A stretch of 64,000 bases of DNA from Deltaproteobacteria bacterium (GTDB lineage Bacteria > Myxococcota_A > UBA796 > CAJQPC01): assembly GCA_016717595.1 (NCBI GenBank), contig JADKFE010000041.1, positions 1 through 64,000 of the forward strand, given 5' to 3'. This document shows positions 43,833-51,514 of the stretch, in pieces (position 1 is the stretch's first letter; each line of letters starts with the position of its first letter). Position numbers and translations under genes: made by a program. The notes under the pieces are model-generated. The model worked only from the letters and a program-made list of their open reading frames with translations. It ran no database searches and was not told the DNA's origin.

Positions 43833-45608
43833 TCACTCCCCGGGGAAGAGCACCGCGTCGCCTTTGGGCAAGGTCTGACCTTTGAGCTCCGCGAGCGCCT
43901 CGTGAGGGGTGTGAAACCAGCGCAGGTGCTCAAAGTCGTCGGTCTGGGGCAGCTCATCGGCCAAGGTGAGCCCCGGCGCCGCGGCCACGGCCTCATCGAC
44001 GATACGCCGCGCCTGGCGCAGATAGTCCTCGAGCACCCACTCCGGCTCGGTCGCGTGGCGGGAACGGTACTGGAGCTTGCCGCCTCGGTAGCTCAGGTCA
44101 TGCAGGCTCATCGCCGCCCCCGGGCGCCCGGCGCGGTGGCGCCACTGGCCGGTCTTGGGGCAAAAGCGGTAGTGCGGCAGGAGCTTCCAGCCCTCGTCGG
44201 CCACGAACCGCACGGCCTGGATCAAGAAGTCAAACACGGCCTCCGAGATGAAGTAGTTGAAGTTCACCCGCACCCAGCCGGGCTTGATGCCTTCGCAGCC
44301 GCGCAGGATCTCCCGCTCAAACTCGCGGGAGGTGTCGAGATCGATGCCCAAGAGGCGATGCCCATAAGGCCCGGCGCAGGAGCAGCCGCCGCGCGCCTGC
44401 ACCCCGAACAGGTCGTTGAGCAAGGCCACGACGAAGTTGTGGTGCAGGTATCGCCCTTGGTGGCGCACCACAAAAGACACGATGGAGAGCCGCCACGCCT
44501 TGTGGTTGCCCAAGATGTTGAGGTTCTCTGATTGGTCCCAGGCGTGGATGGCGCGGTGGATGAACGACTCTTCTTTGGCCCGAATCGCCCCGGCGCCCAC
44601 GGCCTCCTTGAGCTGAAACGCCAGCCCCGCGCGGATCGACTCGACGATGGCCGGGGTGCCGCCCTCTTCGCGGTGCTCTGGGTCGTCGAGGTAACGGTGC
44701 TCTTGGGGGTTGACGTAGGCCACGGTGCCGCCGCCGGGCACGGCGGGCACACGGTTGGTCAAGATGTTGCGCTTCACGATGAGCACACCCGGGGTGCCCG
44801 GGCCGCCGATGAGCTTGTGCGGCGACAAGAACACGGCGTCTTTGTAGACGAGGTGCCCATCAGGCAGCTCATCCCGCATGTTCATCTCGATCTTGACGTA
44901 GGGGCCGGCGGCGGCGAAGTCCCAGAAGCTCAAGGCGCCGTGGCGGTGCAACAGCGAGGCGATGGCCCGGGTGTCGCTGCCGATGCCGGTGACGTTGGAG
45001 GCCGCCGAGAAGCTGCCGATCTTGAGCGGCCGGGCGGCGAAGCGGGTGAGCGCGTCCTCGAGCGCCTTGAGGTCGATGCGGCCGTCGGCGTCTTCAGGGA
45101 TGGTCACCACGTCGCAGATCGACTCGCGCCACGGCAGCTCGTTGGAGTGGTGCTCGTAGGGCCCGATGAACACGACGGGGCGCGCGTCGGCGGGGATGTG
45201 TTGGCTCAGGCCATACTGGGTGTCGAGGTTCTGCGGGATGCGCAGGTTCAAACACTCCACGAGCTTATGAATCGCCCCCGTGGCGCCGGAGCCGCAGAAG
45301 ATGACCGCGTCTCGCTCGTCGCCGCCCACGGCGCGCTTGATGATCTGCCGGGCGTCCTCCCGAAACCGGGTGGTCTGAAGGCCCGTGCCCGAGGTCTCGG
45401 TGTGGGTGTTCGCGTAGAGCGGCATCACCTCGTGGCGGATGAAGTCTTCGATGAAGCTGAGGCTGCGCCCCGAGGCCGTGTAGTCGGCGTACGTCACCCG
45501 GCGCGGGCCGTAGGGCCCCTCAATCACCGCGTCGTCGCCGATCACGGAGGCGCGGACCAGCTCGATGAGGCGCTCAGACTCGTTCACGTCGCGGGCGGGG
45601 GTGTTCAT
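43833..45608 (-). CDS. Class V aminotransferase-fold PLP enzyme, cysteine-desulfurase-like
   Basis: 591 residues, longer than NifS/SufS (about 400). PLP motifs: IFCGSGATGAIHKLVE, a PYEHHSNELPWRE histidine region, FWDFAAAGPYVKIEM (Asp for the pyridine N), and FLSPHKLIGGPGTPGVLIVK with the Schiff-base Lys. A cysteine in RGGCSCAGPYGHRLLG occupies the position of the active-site Cys loop of cysteine desulfurases. About 120 extra residues follow at the C-terminus. AGGAG lies upstream of ATG 45608. Desulfurase or lyase activity on cysteine or a related amino acid is likely; the substrate is uncertain. Confidence 0.85.
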   Translation of the reverse strand: MNTPARDVNESERLIELVRASVIGDDAVIEGPYGPRRVTYADYTASGRSLSFIEDFIRHEVMPLYANTHTETSGTGLQTTRFREDARQIIKRAVGGDERDAVIFCGSGATGAIHKLVECLNLRIPQNLDTQYGLSQHIPADARPVVFIGPYEHHSNELPWRESICDVVTIPEDADGRIDLKALEDALTRFAARPLKIGSFSAASNVTGIGSDTRAIASLLHRHGALSFWDFAAAGPYVKIEMNMRDELPDGHLVYKDAVFLSPHKLIGGPGTPGVLIVKRNILTNRVPAVPGGGTVAYVNPQEHRYLDDPEHREEGGTPAIVESIRAGLAFQLKEAVGAGAIRAKEESFIHRAIHAWDQSENLNILGNHKAWRLSIVSFVVRHQGRYLHHNFVVALLNDLFGVQARGGCSCAGPYGHRLLGIDLDTSREFEREILRGCEGIKPGWVRVNFNYFISEAVFDFLIQAVRFVADEGWKLLPHYRFCPKTGQWRHRAGRPGAAMSLHDLSYRGGKLQYRSRHATEPEWVLEDYLRQARRIVDEAVAAAPGLTLADELPQTDDFEHLRWFHTPHEALAELKGQTLPKGDAVLFPGE

Positions 45609-45657
45609 TCTGGCTCCTGCGCAGGGAGAGGCTACGCCTTGGGCCCAGCGTACCCGG

Positions 45658-46359
45658 TCATCCTGAGAGCGCCCAGGCCAAGAGCGCCAGGAGCGCGAAG
45701 GGCATGATCAAGAGCGCCCAAGACACGGCGTTCATCATCAGGGTTCGCCGCTTAAACTCCTCGGTGTCGTTCACGTTCGGGAAGGGTGTTGTGGGCTCGG
45801 GCACGCCCAGAAAGGCGCACAGCGGGCCCCAGCCCTGCTTCACCTCAAACACCAACAGCCGCTCGGCGGGGATGACCCGGCGCACCTCCTCGATGTGCCG
45901 CTCAAACACCGCGACGCAGTGGGCCTCGTCGTCGAGGCGGTGGTCGAAGGTGGCGTAGACGATGCGATGGACGATGGGCATCAGCCGGCTCATGGGGGGC
46001 AGCAGCCGCGCGATGAGGCTGATCGGGAACTTCCGCCCGACCGTGAAGATGGTCTCCGAGGCCGAGCGGTACCAGCTCTGGGGGCTGCGCACGCTGAGCA
46101 CCACCTTGGCGTCGGGATACCGCTCGGAGAGCTCCCGCCAGAACCTCGCCCCGGGCCAGTCCACCGTCGCGGTGTAGGCCTCAAAGAGCTTGTCCCAGTC
46201 GGTCGGCTGCCCGCGTGAGGCGGCGTCCCAGTACGGCAGGTGCTCGGGGTGCTTAAACAGCTCATCCATGTGGTAGCAGGGGTAGCCGAGCTGGTTGAGC
46301 GCCGTCTTTAAGGACAAGGTGCCTGTGCGACCGAACCCAGCGCCGATGATCTTGAGCAT
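45658..46359 (-). CDS. Sulfotransferase-family P-loop protein with C-terminal membrane helix
   Basis: 233 residues. N-terminal PAPS-binding P-loop-like LKIIGAGFGRTGTLSLKTAL, then GYPCYHMDELFKHPEHLPYW, RYPDAKVVLSVRSPQSWYRS and LLVFEVKQGWGPLCAFLGVP, characteristic of the Sulfotransfer_4 family. The C-terminal ALLIMPFALLALLAWALSG is a membrane anchor. CAGGAG precedes ATG 46359. The acceptor substrate is unknown. It lies 49 nt downstream (in its own direction, upstream) of the class V enzyme on the same strand. Confidence 0.85.
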   Translation of the reverse strand: MLKIIGAGFGRTGTLSLKTALNQLGYPCYHMDELFKHPEHLPYWDAASRGQPTDWDKLFEAYTATVDWPGARFWRELSERYPDAKVVLSVRSPQSWYRSASETIFTVGRKFPISLIARLLPPMSRLMPIVHRIVYATFDHRLDDEAHCVAVFERHIEEVRRVIPAERLLVFEVKQGWGPLCAFLGVPEPTTPFPNVNDTEEFKRRTLMMNAVSWALLIMPFALLALLAWALSG

Positions 46360-46500
46360 GAAGACTCCTGATGGTTGATTTTACCGCAGGCCCTTTGAGG
46401 GAGAGGTCCAGGCGGGGGCAAGGATCCTTTCTCAACCGCGCAGAGCAACTCCGCGCCGCTCGTGGCGTCACTCCATAGCACCCCTTCAAGCGGCCCTTCG

Positions 46501-47799
46501 ATGCGCACCCTCCCCTGCTCCTCTGCGCTCCCGGCCCTCCTCGTGCTCGTCCTGGCCTGCGGCGACAAGGACAGCGCCGCGGACAGCGCCGGGGGCGACA
46601 GCTCGGACTCCGCCCCCGTCGAGGCCATCGACGCTGACGGCGACGGCGCCGCCGCGGACATCGACTGTGACGACGCCGACCCCACCGTGGCCCCGGGACT
46701 CACCGAGACCTGCGACGGCCGCGATCAGGACTGCGACGGCGAGGTAGACGAAGACGCCGCAGACGCGACGGGCTGGCGGAGCGACGTCGACGGCGACGGC
46801 TACGGCGCTGGGGAGATCGTCGCGGTGTCTTGTGAGGCGCCCACGGGCAGCGCCAGCCTGGACGGCGACTGCGACGACTCCAACCCCGCGGCGTATCCCG
46901 GCGCTCCCGAGGACTGTGAGGTCGCGGCCGACCTCAACTGCGACGGCTCCATCGGCGGCGAAGACGGCGACGCGGACGGCGTCGTGGCCTGTGAGGACTG
47001 CGACGACACCAACGCCCAGGCCTACCCCGGAAACGTCGAGCGCGCGGACGACGGCGTAGACGGCGACTGCGACGGCCTTGAGGGCGGAGAAGACCGCGAC
47101 GGCGACGGCCTCAACGAGGTGGAGGAGGCCCAAGCCGGGACGGATCCTCTGCTCGCCGACACCGACGCCGACGGCCTCTCCGACGGCGACGAGCGCGGTG
47201 AGCACGGCACCGACCCCTTGGACGACGACAGCGACGGCGACGGCGCCAGCGACGGGGCGGAGGTGCTGGGCTACACCGATCCCACCGACGCCACCGACAA
47301 GCCCTACATCGGCGGCTGGGAGATCGACGCCTGCCGCGGGTCGATCACCTCCACGGGCACCACTGTGGGCAAGATCGCCCCCAGCTTCTCCTTGACCGAC
47401 CAGCACGGCGACAAGGTCAAGCTCCACGACTTCTGCGGCAAGGTGGTCTTGCTGGACTTCGGCACCTTCTGGTGACCCCGCTGCCAGTCGGCGGTCGCCG
47501 ACCTTCAGACCCGCCAAGACAAGTACGGCGCCTACGGCTTCATCGCGCTGGGCCTGTACTCCGAGACCACGTCTTACCGCGTGCCCACGGCCGCGGATCT
47601 TATGGCCTGGGCCACCTTCTATGGGCTCACCTTCCCCGTGCTCTCGGATCCCGGCGGAACCGAGGACAAACGGTACGACCCCGGCGATCGCAGCCGCCCC
47701 AGCTATGTCTTGCTCGGGCCCGGCGCTGAGATCCTCGTCGTCGGCACCAGCGTGACCGACGCCCAGATCGAGGCCGCCCTGCCCACGCCTTACCCGTGA
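46501..47799 (+). CDS. Candidate selenoprotein: MopE-repeat lipoprotein with Sec-containing thioredoxin-like domain
   Basis: 432 codons if TGA 47473-47475 is read as selenocysteine (residue 325). Lipobox in LLVLVLACGDKD anchors it. Residues about 40-190 are MopE-type repeats (DADGDGAAADIDCDDADPTV, ETCDGRDQDCDGEVDED), then type-3-like calcium repeats (DTDADGLSDGDERGEHGTDP). From 285 a peroxiredoxin/TlpA-like thioredoxin fold begins: VGKIAPSFSLTDQHGDKVKL, KVVLLDFGTFW, then U-P-R-C-Q in the W-C-x-x-C position, YGFIALGLYSETT, LTFPVLSDPGG, and a cis-Pro loop SRPSYVLLGPGAEILVVG. Cys328 is the resolving residue. Frame, motif and a SECIS-like hairpin agree. Selenocysteine machinery (selA, selB, selC, selD) is not in the window. 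Alternatives are a nonsense mutation or a miscalled TGC. Confidence 0.8.
47473..47502 (+). promoter_or_regulatory. Selenocysteine TGA with bacterial SECIS-like hairpin
   Basis: TGA at 47473-47475 is followed by 11 nt and then by GTCGGC (47487-47492), loop GGTC (47493-47496) and GCCGAC (47497-47502), a perfect six-base-pair stem. In E. coli fdhF the SelB-binding upper stem also starts about 11 nt after UGA and its apical loop contains GGUC. An outer CTG/CAG pairing (47481-47483 with 47505-47507) could extend it. The hairpin lies within coding sequence, as in all bacterial SECIS elements. Confidence 0.7.
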
Positions 47800-47812
47800 T
47801 CACGGCCCTTGA

Positions 47813-47835
47813 GCGCCGCTGAGACAACGCGGCGC
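47813..47835 (+). terminator. GC hairpin after the selenoprotein gene
   Basis: GCGCCGC (47813-47819) pairs with GCGGCGC (47829-47835) around a 9-nt loop, 14 nt after the TGA stop at 47797. No T-tract follows, so termination may be inefficient or Rho-assisted. Confidence 0.5.
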
Positions 47836-47868
47836 ACGATCGGCCGCGTCGTGGGTTAATCTGGGCGT

Positions 47869-48570
47869 ATGGAGCTCATCGCCGCGATCGGCTGGATCCT
47901 CGCCCTCGCCGCCTGCGCAGGCGGCGCGCACTTGTGGACTCAGCTCCAAGCCGCCCAGGCCCAGCTCCACGTTCAGGCCCAGCAGCTCCAGACCCAGCAG
48001 CGGGCCAGCCAGCAGGCCATTGAGGAGCGTGAGGCCACCCTCACGCGGGTGCGCCGCCAGGCTGAAGACGACCGCCGGTTCGCCGCCGAGTCGGTCATCG
48101 CCGCGCTGATGCCCGCCTTAGACGACTTCGACCGCGCGCTGGACACCCTCGCCGATGGCCCCCTCGCCCAAGGCGTGCGCCTCATCCACGCCACGCTCAG
48201 CCAAGCCCTCGCCCGGCATGGTCTTGAGCGCTACGACGCCCAAGGCCAGCCCTTTGATCCCGCGCTGCATGAGGCCATCGACACCGCCGCCGCGCCTGGG
48301 GTCACGCCGGGGATCGTGCTCAAGGAGCATGGCCGCGGCTATCGCCTCAACGGCCGGGTGATTCGCCCGGCGAAGGTCGTCGTCTCTACCGAGGCGCCCG
48401 CCGCCGCCCCGCCCACGCCCGAGGCCGCAGCCGACGCCGAGCCCACCATCGAGCTTCTGTGGGACGCGCCGCGCCCCGCCGGGGAGATGACCCTCGATGA
48501 GCTCGTGCTCGCCGCCCAGACCCGCCACGGCGCCGACGGCTCGGCGCTCACCTGGCCTCCTGAGGAGTAG
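47869..48570 (+). CDS. GrpE-like nucleotide exchange factor with N-terminal membrane anchor
   Basis: 233 residues. The first 22 residues (MELIAAIGWILALAACAGGA) form a hydrophobic anchor, then a coiled coil rich in Gln/Ala (LQAAQAQLHVQAQQLQTQQR) and the GrpE core: ALMPALDDFDRALDTL, GVRLIHATLSQALARHGLER, GQPFDPALHEAID and GYRLNGRVIRPAKVVVS. An acidic C-terminal tail of about 60 residues follows. GrpE releases ADP from DnaK; a membrane-tethered copy might serve DnaK-like partners at the membrane. Classical GrpE is soluble, and no dnaK or dnaJ is adjacent. A lipoprotein reading (LAAC near residue 15) is less likely because the segment starts without basic residues. Confidence 0.8.
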   Translation: MELIAAIGWILALAACAGGAHLWTQLQAAQAQLHVQAQQLQTQQRASQQAIEEREATLTRVRRQAEDDRRFAAESVIAALMPALDDFDRALDTLADGPLAQGVRLIHATLSQALARHGLERYDAQGQPFDPALHEAIDTAAAPGVTPGIVLKEHGRGYRLNGRVIRPAKVVVSTEAPAAAPPTPEAAADAEPTIELLWDAPRPAGEMTLDELVLAAQTRHGADGSALTWPPEE

Positions 48571-48576
48571 ACGTCC

Positions 48577-48604
48577 AAGAGGCTTGCGCGCAAGCGCGCT
48601 TCTT
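48577..48604 (+). terminator. Palindromic GC-rich hairpin after the grpE-like gene
   Basis: A perfect 14-bp palindrome GCTTGCGCGCAAGC at 48582-48595 is followed by GCGCTTCTTGT. Alternative pairing of GCGCG with CGCGC and AAGA with TCTT gives a bulged stem. Position between genes supports a weak terminator. Confidence 0.35.
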
Positions 48605-48633
48605 GTCATGCTCAGCGTCCCCATGAGGTGCGC

Positions 48634-49116
48634 ATGACTGATCGTGAGGCCCTGCTGTACGCCATCGAGCCCGTGCTCAACGCCGTTCGTGGCGTACACA
48701 TCGACGATCCCAACGACGCCCTGCGCCTCCTGAACTACTACTATCCGCCGAGCGGCCACGCCTTGACCGAGCTTCGTAAGCTCGTGCGCGCCGGGGTCGA
48801 GGCGGGCTGGCTGTGTGATCGGGAGGCCAACGGCGTGCGGTACTCTCGGCTCTCCAAGCCGACCGACCTCATCACCAAGCCCTTCTCCATCGACGTCGTA
48901 CACATGAACGACGTCGTCGGCCCTGGCCACGAGCACGGCCTCGGCGAGGTCGATCTGTGCTTCCCCGTCTCGGGTGAGCCGCTGTTCGACGGTCGGCCCC
49001 CGGGCTGGACGGTCTACCCCTCGGGCTCGTGGCATGAGCCTACGGTGACCGGCGGGGCCATGGACATCCTCTACTTCTTGCCCAACGGCGCCATCCGTTT
49101 TGGCCCCAAAGCCTGA
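48634..49116 (+). CDS. 4-hydroxylaminobenzoate lyase-like protein (DUF4863/PnbB family)
   Basis: 160 residues. The C-terminal half matches this family: GPGHEHGLGEVDLCFPVSGE, LFDGRPPGWTVYPSGSWHEP, then TVTGGAMDILYFLPNGAIRF, a cupin-like fold with conserved His and Glu. The characterised member PnbB converts 4-hydroxylaminobenzoate to protocatechuate, but most family members are uncharacterised and the same reaction is not assured. ATG 48634 with GAGGT at 48625-48629 is chosen over GTG 48628. Confidence 0.7.
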   Translation: MTDREALLYAIEPVLNAVRGVHIDDPNDALRLLNYYYPPSGHALTELRKLVRAGVEAGWLCDREANGVRYSRLSKPTDLITKPFSIDVVHMNDVVGPGHEHGLGEVDLCFPVSGEPLFDGRPPGWTVYPSGSWHEPTVTGGAMDILYFLPNGAIRFGPKA

Positions 49117-49127
49117 GGTCCGCGGAC

Positions 49128-49790
49128 GTGGAGCGCCTCAAGGCCAACCTCCTGGCGCTCCTCGTCGCGGCGCACCTGCTGGCGATCACGCTCCAGGCCT
49201 TGCCCGCGCCGGGCGGGGGCATGAGCCGCTCCACCTGGAAAGACCCCACGGTGCAGGCCGAGTTTGACGCGTGGCGGGTGCGGCTCAACGGCTGGGGCTG
49301 GGACGGCACCACGGCCCAGCTTGAGGACCAGCTCTGGGACTTCGCCAAGGACTTCATGGAGCGCCGGGATCAGGTGCTCACGCCGTTTAAGCCCTACTAC
49401 AAGCACGCCGGGACGACGCAGGCCTGGCGAATGTTTGTGGCGCCCCACCGCTTCCCCGCGCGGCTAGAGCTCGACGTGCTGGAGGGCGAGACCTGGCGCC
49501 TCGTCTACAAAGAGCGCGACGCCGAGGCCACCTGGCGAGGCCGCTGGCTGGACCACGACCGCGTGCGCTCCTTGATCTTCCGCTTCTCGTGGCGCCCGTA
49601 CCGCAAACAATACGAGATGTTTGTGCGCCGACTCGCCAAAGAGGCCGCGGTTGATTTCCCCCAGGCGACCACCTTCCGCGCCCGGTTCTACAAGTACCAG
49701 ACCCTCTCCCCTGACGACACCCGGGCGGGCAAGGAGCCCAAGGGCCGCTACGTCGAGGTGTTGACCGTGCCGCTTCGGAGCGCGCCGTGA
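49128..49790 (+). CDS. Membrane-anchored or secreted HTTM partner protein, copy 2
   Basis: 220 residues from GTG 49128 (GAGG upstream). N-terminal hydrophobic anchor LKANLLALLVAAHLLAITLQ. The rest parallels 35084-35749: LTPFKPYYKHAGTTQAWRMF, HRFPARLELDVLEGETWRLV, VYKERDAEATW and RFSWRPYRKQYEMFVRRLAK, with a terminal RYVEVLTVPL strand. Not a named family. Its stop overlaps the GTG start of the HTTM gene by 4 nt, exactly as in the other module. Confidence 0.75.
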   Translation: MERLKANLLALLVAAHLLAITLQALPAPGGGMSRSTWKDPTVQAEFDAWRVRLNGWGWDGTTAQLEDQLWDFAKDFMERRDQVLTPFKPYYKHAGTTQAWRMFVAPHRFPARLELDVLEGETWRLVYKERDAEATWRGRWLDHDRVRSLIFRFSWRPYRKQYEMFVRRLAKEAAVDFPQATTFRARFYKYQTLSPDDTRAGKEPKGRYVEVLTVPLRSAP

Positions 49791-50752
49791 GCGCGCCGGG
49801 GCGCTGGACGCGCTGGGTGAATTGGGTGCAAGAGCGGGAGACCGGCGAGACCTTGGCCTTCTTACGGATCGCCTTGGGCCTCGCGGTGATCGGGACGATC
49901 AGCACCGTCGTGGCGCATGATCTGGTGCCGTTTTTGTGGCTCGACGCGGCGAGCGGCGGCTACCGCGAGGTGGCCGGGCACGGCTTCCTCTACGGGATCA
50001 TCGGCGTCACCCCCACCACCGTCTGGGGCGGCGTCGCCCTCGGTCTGCTCTCGGGCCTGCTCGTGACCCTGGGCCTCGGCGGGCGGCTGCCGGCCTTCCT
50101 CGCGCTCAAGGCGATTCAAGAGCTCACCGATCTCAACGGCAGCGCCGGGGGCAGCTACGACGCCTTGCTCACCAACGCCTTGTGGCTGCTCGTGCTCGGT
50201 GAGTCCACCCGCACCCTGTCCTTGGACTGTTACCACCGCACCGGCCAGTGGCGCGACGACACGCCGATCCTGGCGATCCCCCGGCGGCTGTTCTTGTTTC
50301 AGCTCGTGCTCGTCTACTGGAGCACCGGGGCGCAGAAGGTCTCCAACTACTGGACGCCCTTCGGCGGCTTCTCGGCGCTGTACTACATCCTTCAGCAGCC
50401 CACCTGGCACCGCGCCGACATGGCCTGGGTGGCCTGGATCTACCCGCTCACCCAAGTGATGACCGCGGCGGTGTGGCTCTTTGAGCTGGGCGCGCCGCTT
50501 CTGCTGGTTGGCCTCTGGGCGCGGCGCTGGCCTGAGAGTCGGCTCTCAAACCTCGCCCGGCGTCTGCCGTTGCGGGGGATGTTCGCCGTCTTTGGCGTCG
50601 GCATGCACCTGGGCATCGAGGCCCTGATGAACGTGGGGCCGTTCTCGTTCATCTCGATCAGCTACTACCTCGCCCTGCTCTGGCCGAGCGAGGCCCGCGC
50701 CGCGCTGGATCGCCTCACCCGGGCCGTTTCCCCGAAGGCCGCGCCGGGCTAA
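49787..50752 (+). CDS. HTTM-domain multipass membrane protein, copy 2
   Basis: 321 residues with many hydrophobic segments (ETLAFLRIALGLAVIGTIST; GVALGLLSGLLVTLGLGGRL; LFLFQLVLVYWSTGAQKVSN; AVFGVGMHLGIEALMNVGPF). The shared features with copy 1 are YW-x-x-G-x-QK followed by W-T-P-[FL]-GG, LYxILQ-x-P, and a final HLGI-x-x-x-M. GTG start 49787 overlaps the partner's stop. Role as for copy 1: a membrane enzyme or transporter of unknown substrate. Confidence 0.85.
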   Translation: MSAPGRWTRWVNWVQERETGETLAFLRIALGLAVIGTISTVVAHDLVPFLWLDAASGGYREVAGHGFLYGIIGVTPTTVWGGVALGLLSGLLVTLGLGGRLPAFLALKAIQELTDLNGSAGGSYDALLTNALWLLVLGESTRTLSLDCYHRTGQWRDDTPILAIPRRLFLFQLVLVYWSTGAQKVSNYWTPFGGFSALYYILQQPTWHRADMAWVAWIYPLTQVMTAAVWLFELGAPLLLVGLWARRWPESRLSNLARRLPLRGMFAVFGVGMHLGIEALMNVGPFSFISISYYLALLWPSEARAALDRLTRAVSPKAAPG

Positions 50753-50779
50753 CCTGTAGCGGTCCTGTAGGAGTCCTGC

Positions 50780-51514
50780 ATGTCTACGGCCTTCCCCCGC
50801 GCGCTCATCGTCGGCGCCTCGTCCGGCATCGGCGCCACCTTGGCGCTCAAGCTCGCGGGGACCGGCGCCAAGGTCGCCGCCGTCGCCCGGCGCCAGGCCG
50901 AGCTCGACGCCTTGGCCGCGCAGTCCGCTGGCCGGGTGCTGCCCTACGCCGGGGACGTGCTCGACTACGCCGCCACCCCGGCGCTCTTTGACCGCATCGT
51001 CGATGACCTGGGCGGCCTCGACCTCTTCATCTACAACGCCGGGGTCATGCCCCCGGTGGAGGAGAGCGAGTACAACTTCGACAAAGACCGCCAGATGATC
51101 GAGGTGAACTTCCTCGCGGCGGTGCAGTGGTCCAACCTCGCGGCGGCGCACTTTGAGGCGGCCCGGGCCGGGGTGCTCTGCGGCGTCTCGTCGGTGGCTG
51201 GTGAGCGTGGCCGCCGGGGCAGCCCGGTGTACACCGCGTCAAAGGCTGGGCTCACCGCCTACTTTGAGGCGATGCGCAACCGCCTCACCCGCTACGGCGT
51301 GCGTGTGGTCACCATCAAGCCCGGCCCGGTAGAGACCCCGATGACCGCGGGCCTCAAGCTGCCGCTGATGATCACCGCCGATCAGGCCGCGAACGAGATC
51401 GTCAGCGCCTTAGAGGGCGGCGCCACCGAGGCGTTTGTGCCCGGAATCTGGCGGCCGATCATGTTTGTGGTCCGAAACGTCCCGTCGTTTGTCTTCACCA
51501 AGACGAACATCTGA
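50780..51514 (+). CDS. Short-chain dehydrogenase/reductase, DprE2-like
   Basis: 244 residues. Cofactor motif RALIVGASSGIGATLALKLA, NAG in LDLFIYNAGVMPP, catalytic Ser in GVSSVAGERGRRGSP and YTASK in VYTASKAGLTAYFEAMRNRL; PGPVETPM follows. AGGAG lies upstream of the ATG. It overlaps the next gene by one base (TGATG). Next to a DprE1-like oxidase, the natural reading is the reductase step of a 2-epimerisation of a lipid-linked pentose, as in mycobacterial DprE2. That function is inferred from pairing, not shown. Confidence 0.8.
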   Translation: MSTAFPRALIVGASSGIGATLALKLAGTGAKVAAVARRQAELDALAAQSAGRVLPYAGDVLDYAATPALFDRIVDDLGGLDLFIYNAGVMPPVEESEYNFDKDRQMIEVNFLAAVQWSNLAAAHFEAARAGVLCGVSSVAGERGRRGSPVYTASKAGLTAYFEAMRNRLTRYGVRVVTIKPGPVETPMTAGLKLPLMITADQAANEIVSALEGGATEAFVPGIWRPIMFVVRNVPSFVFTKTNI

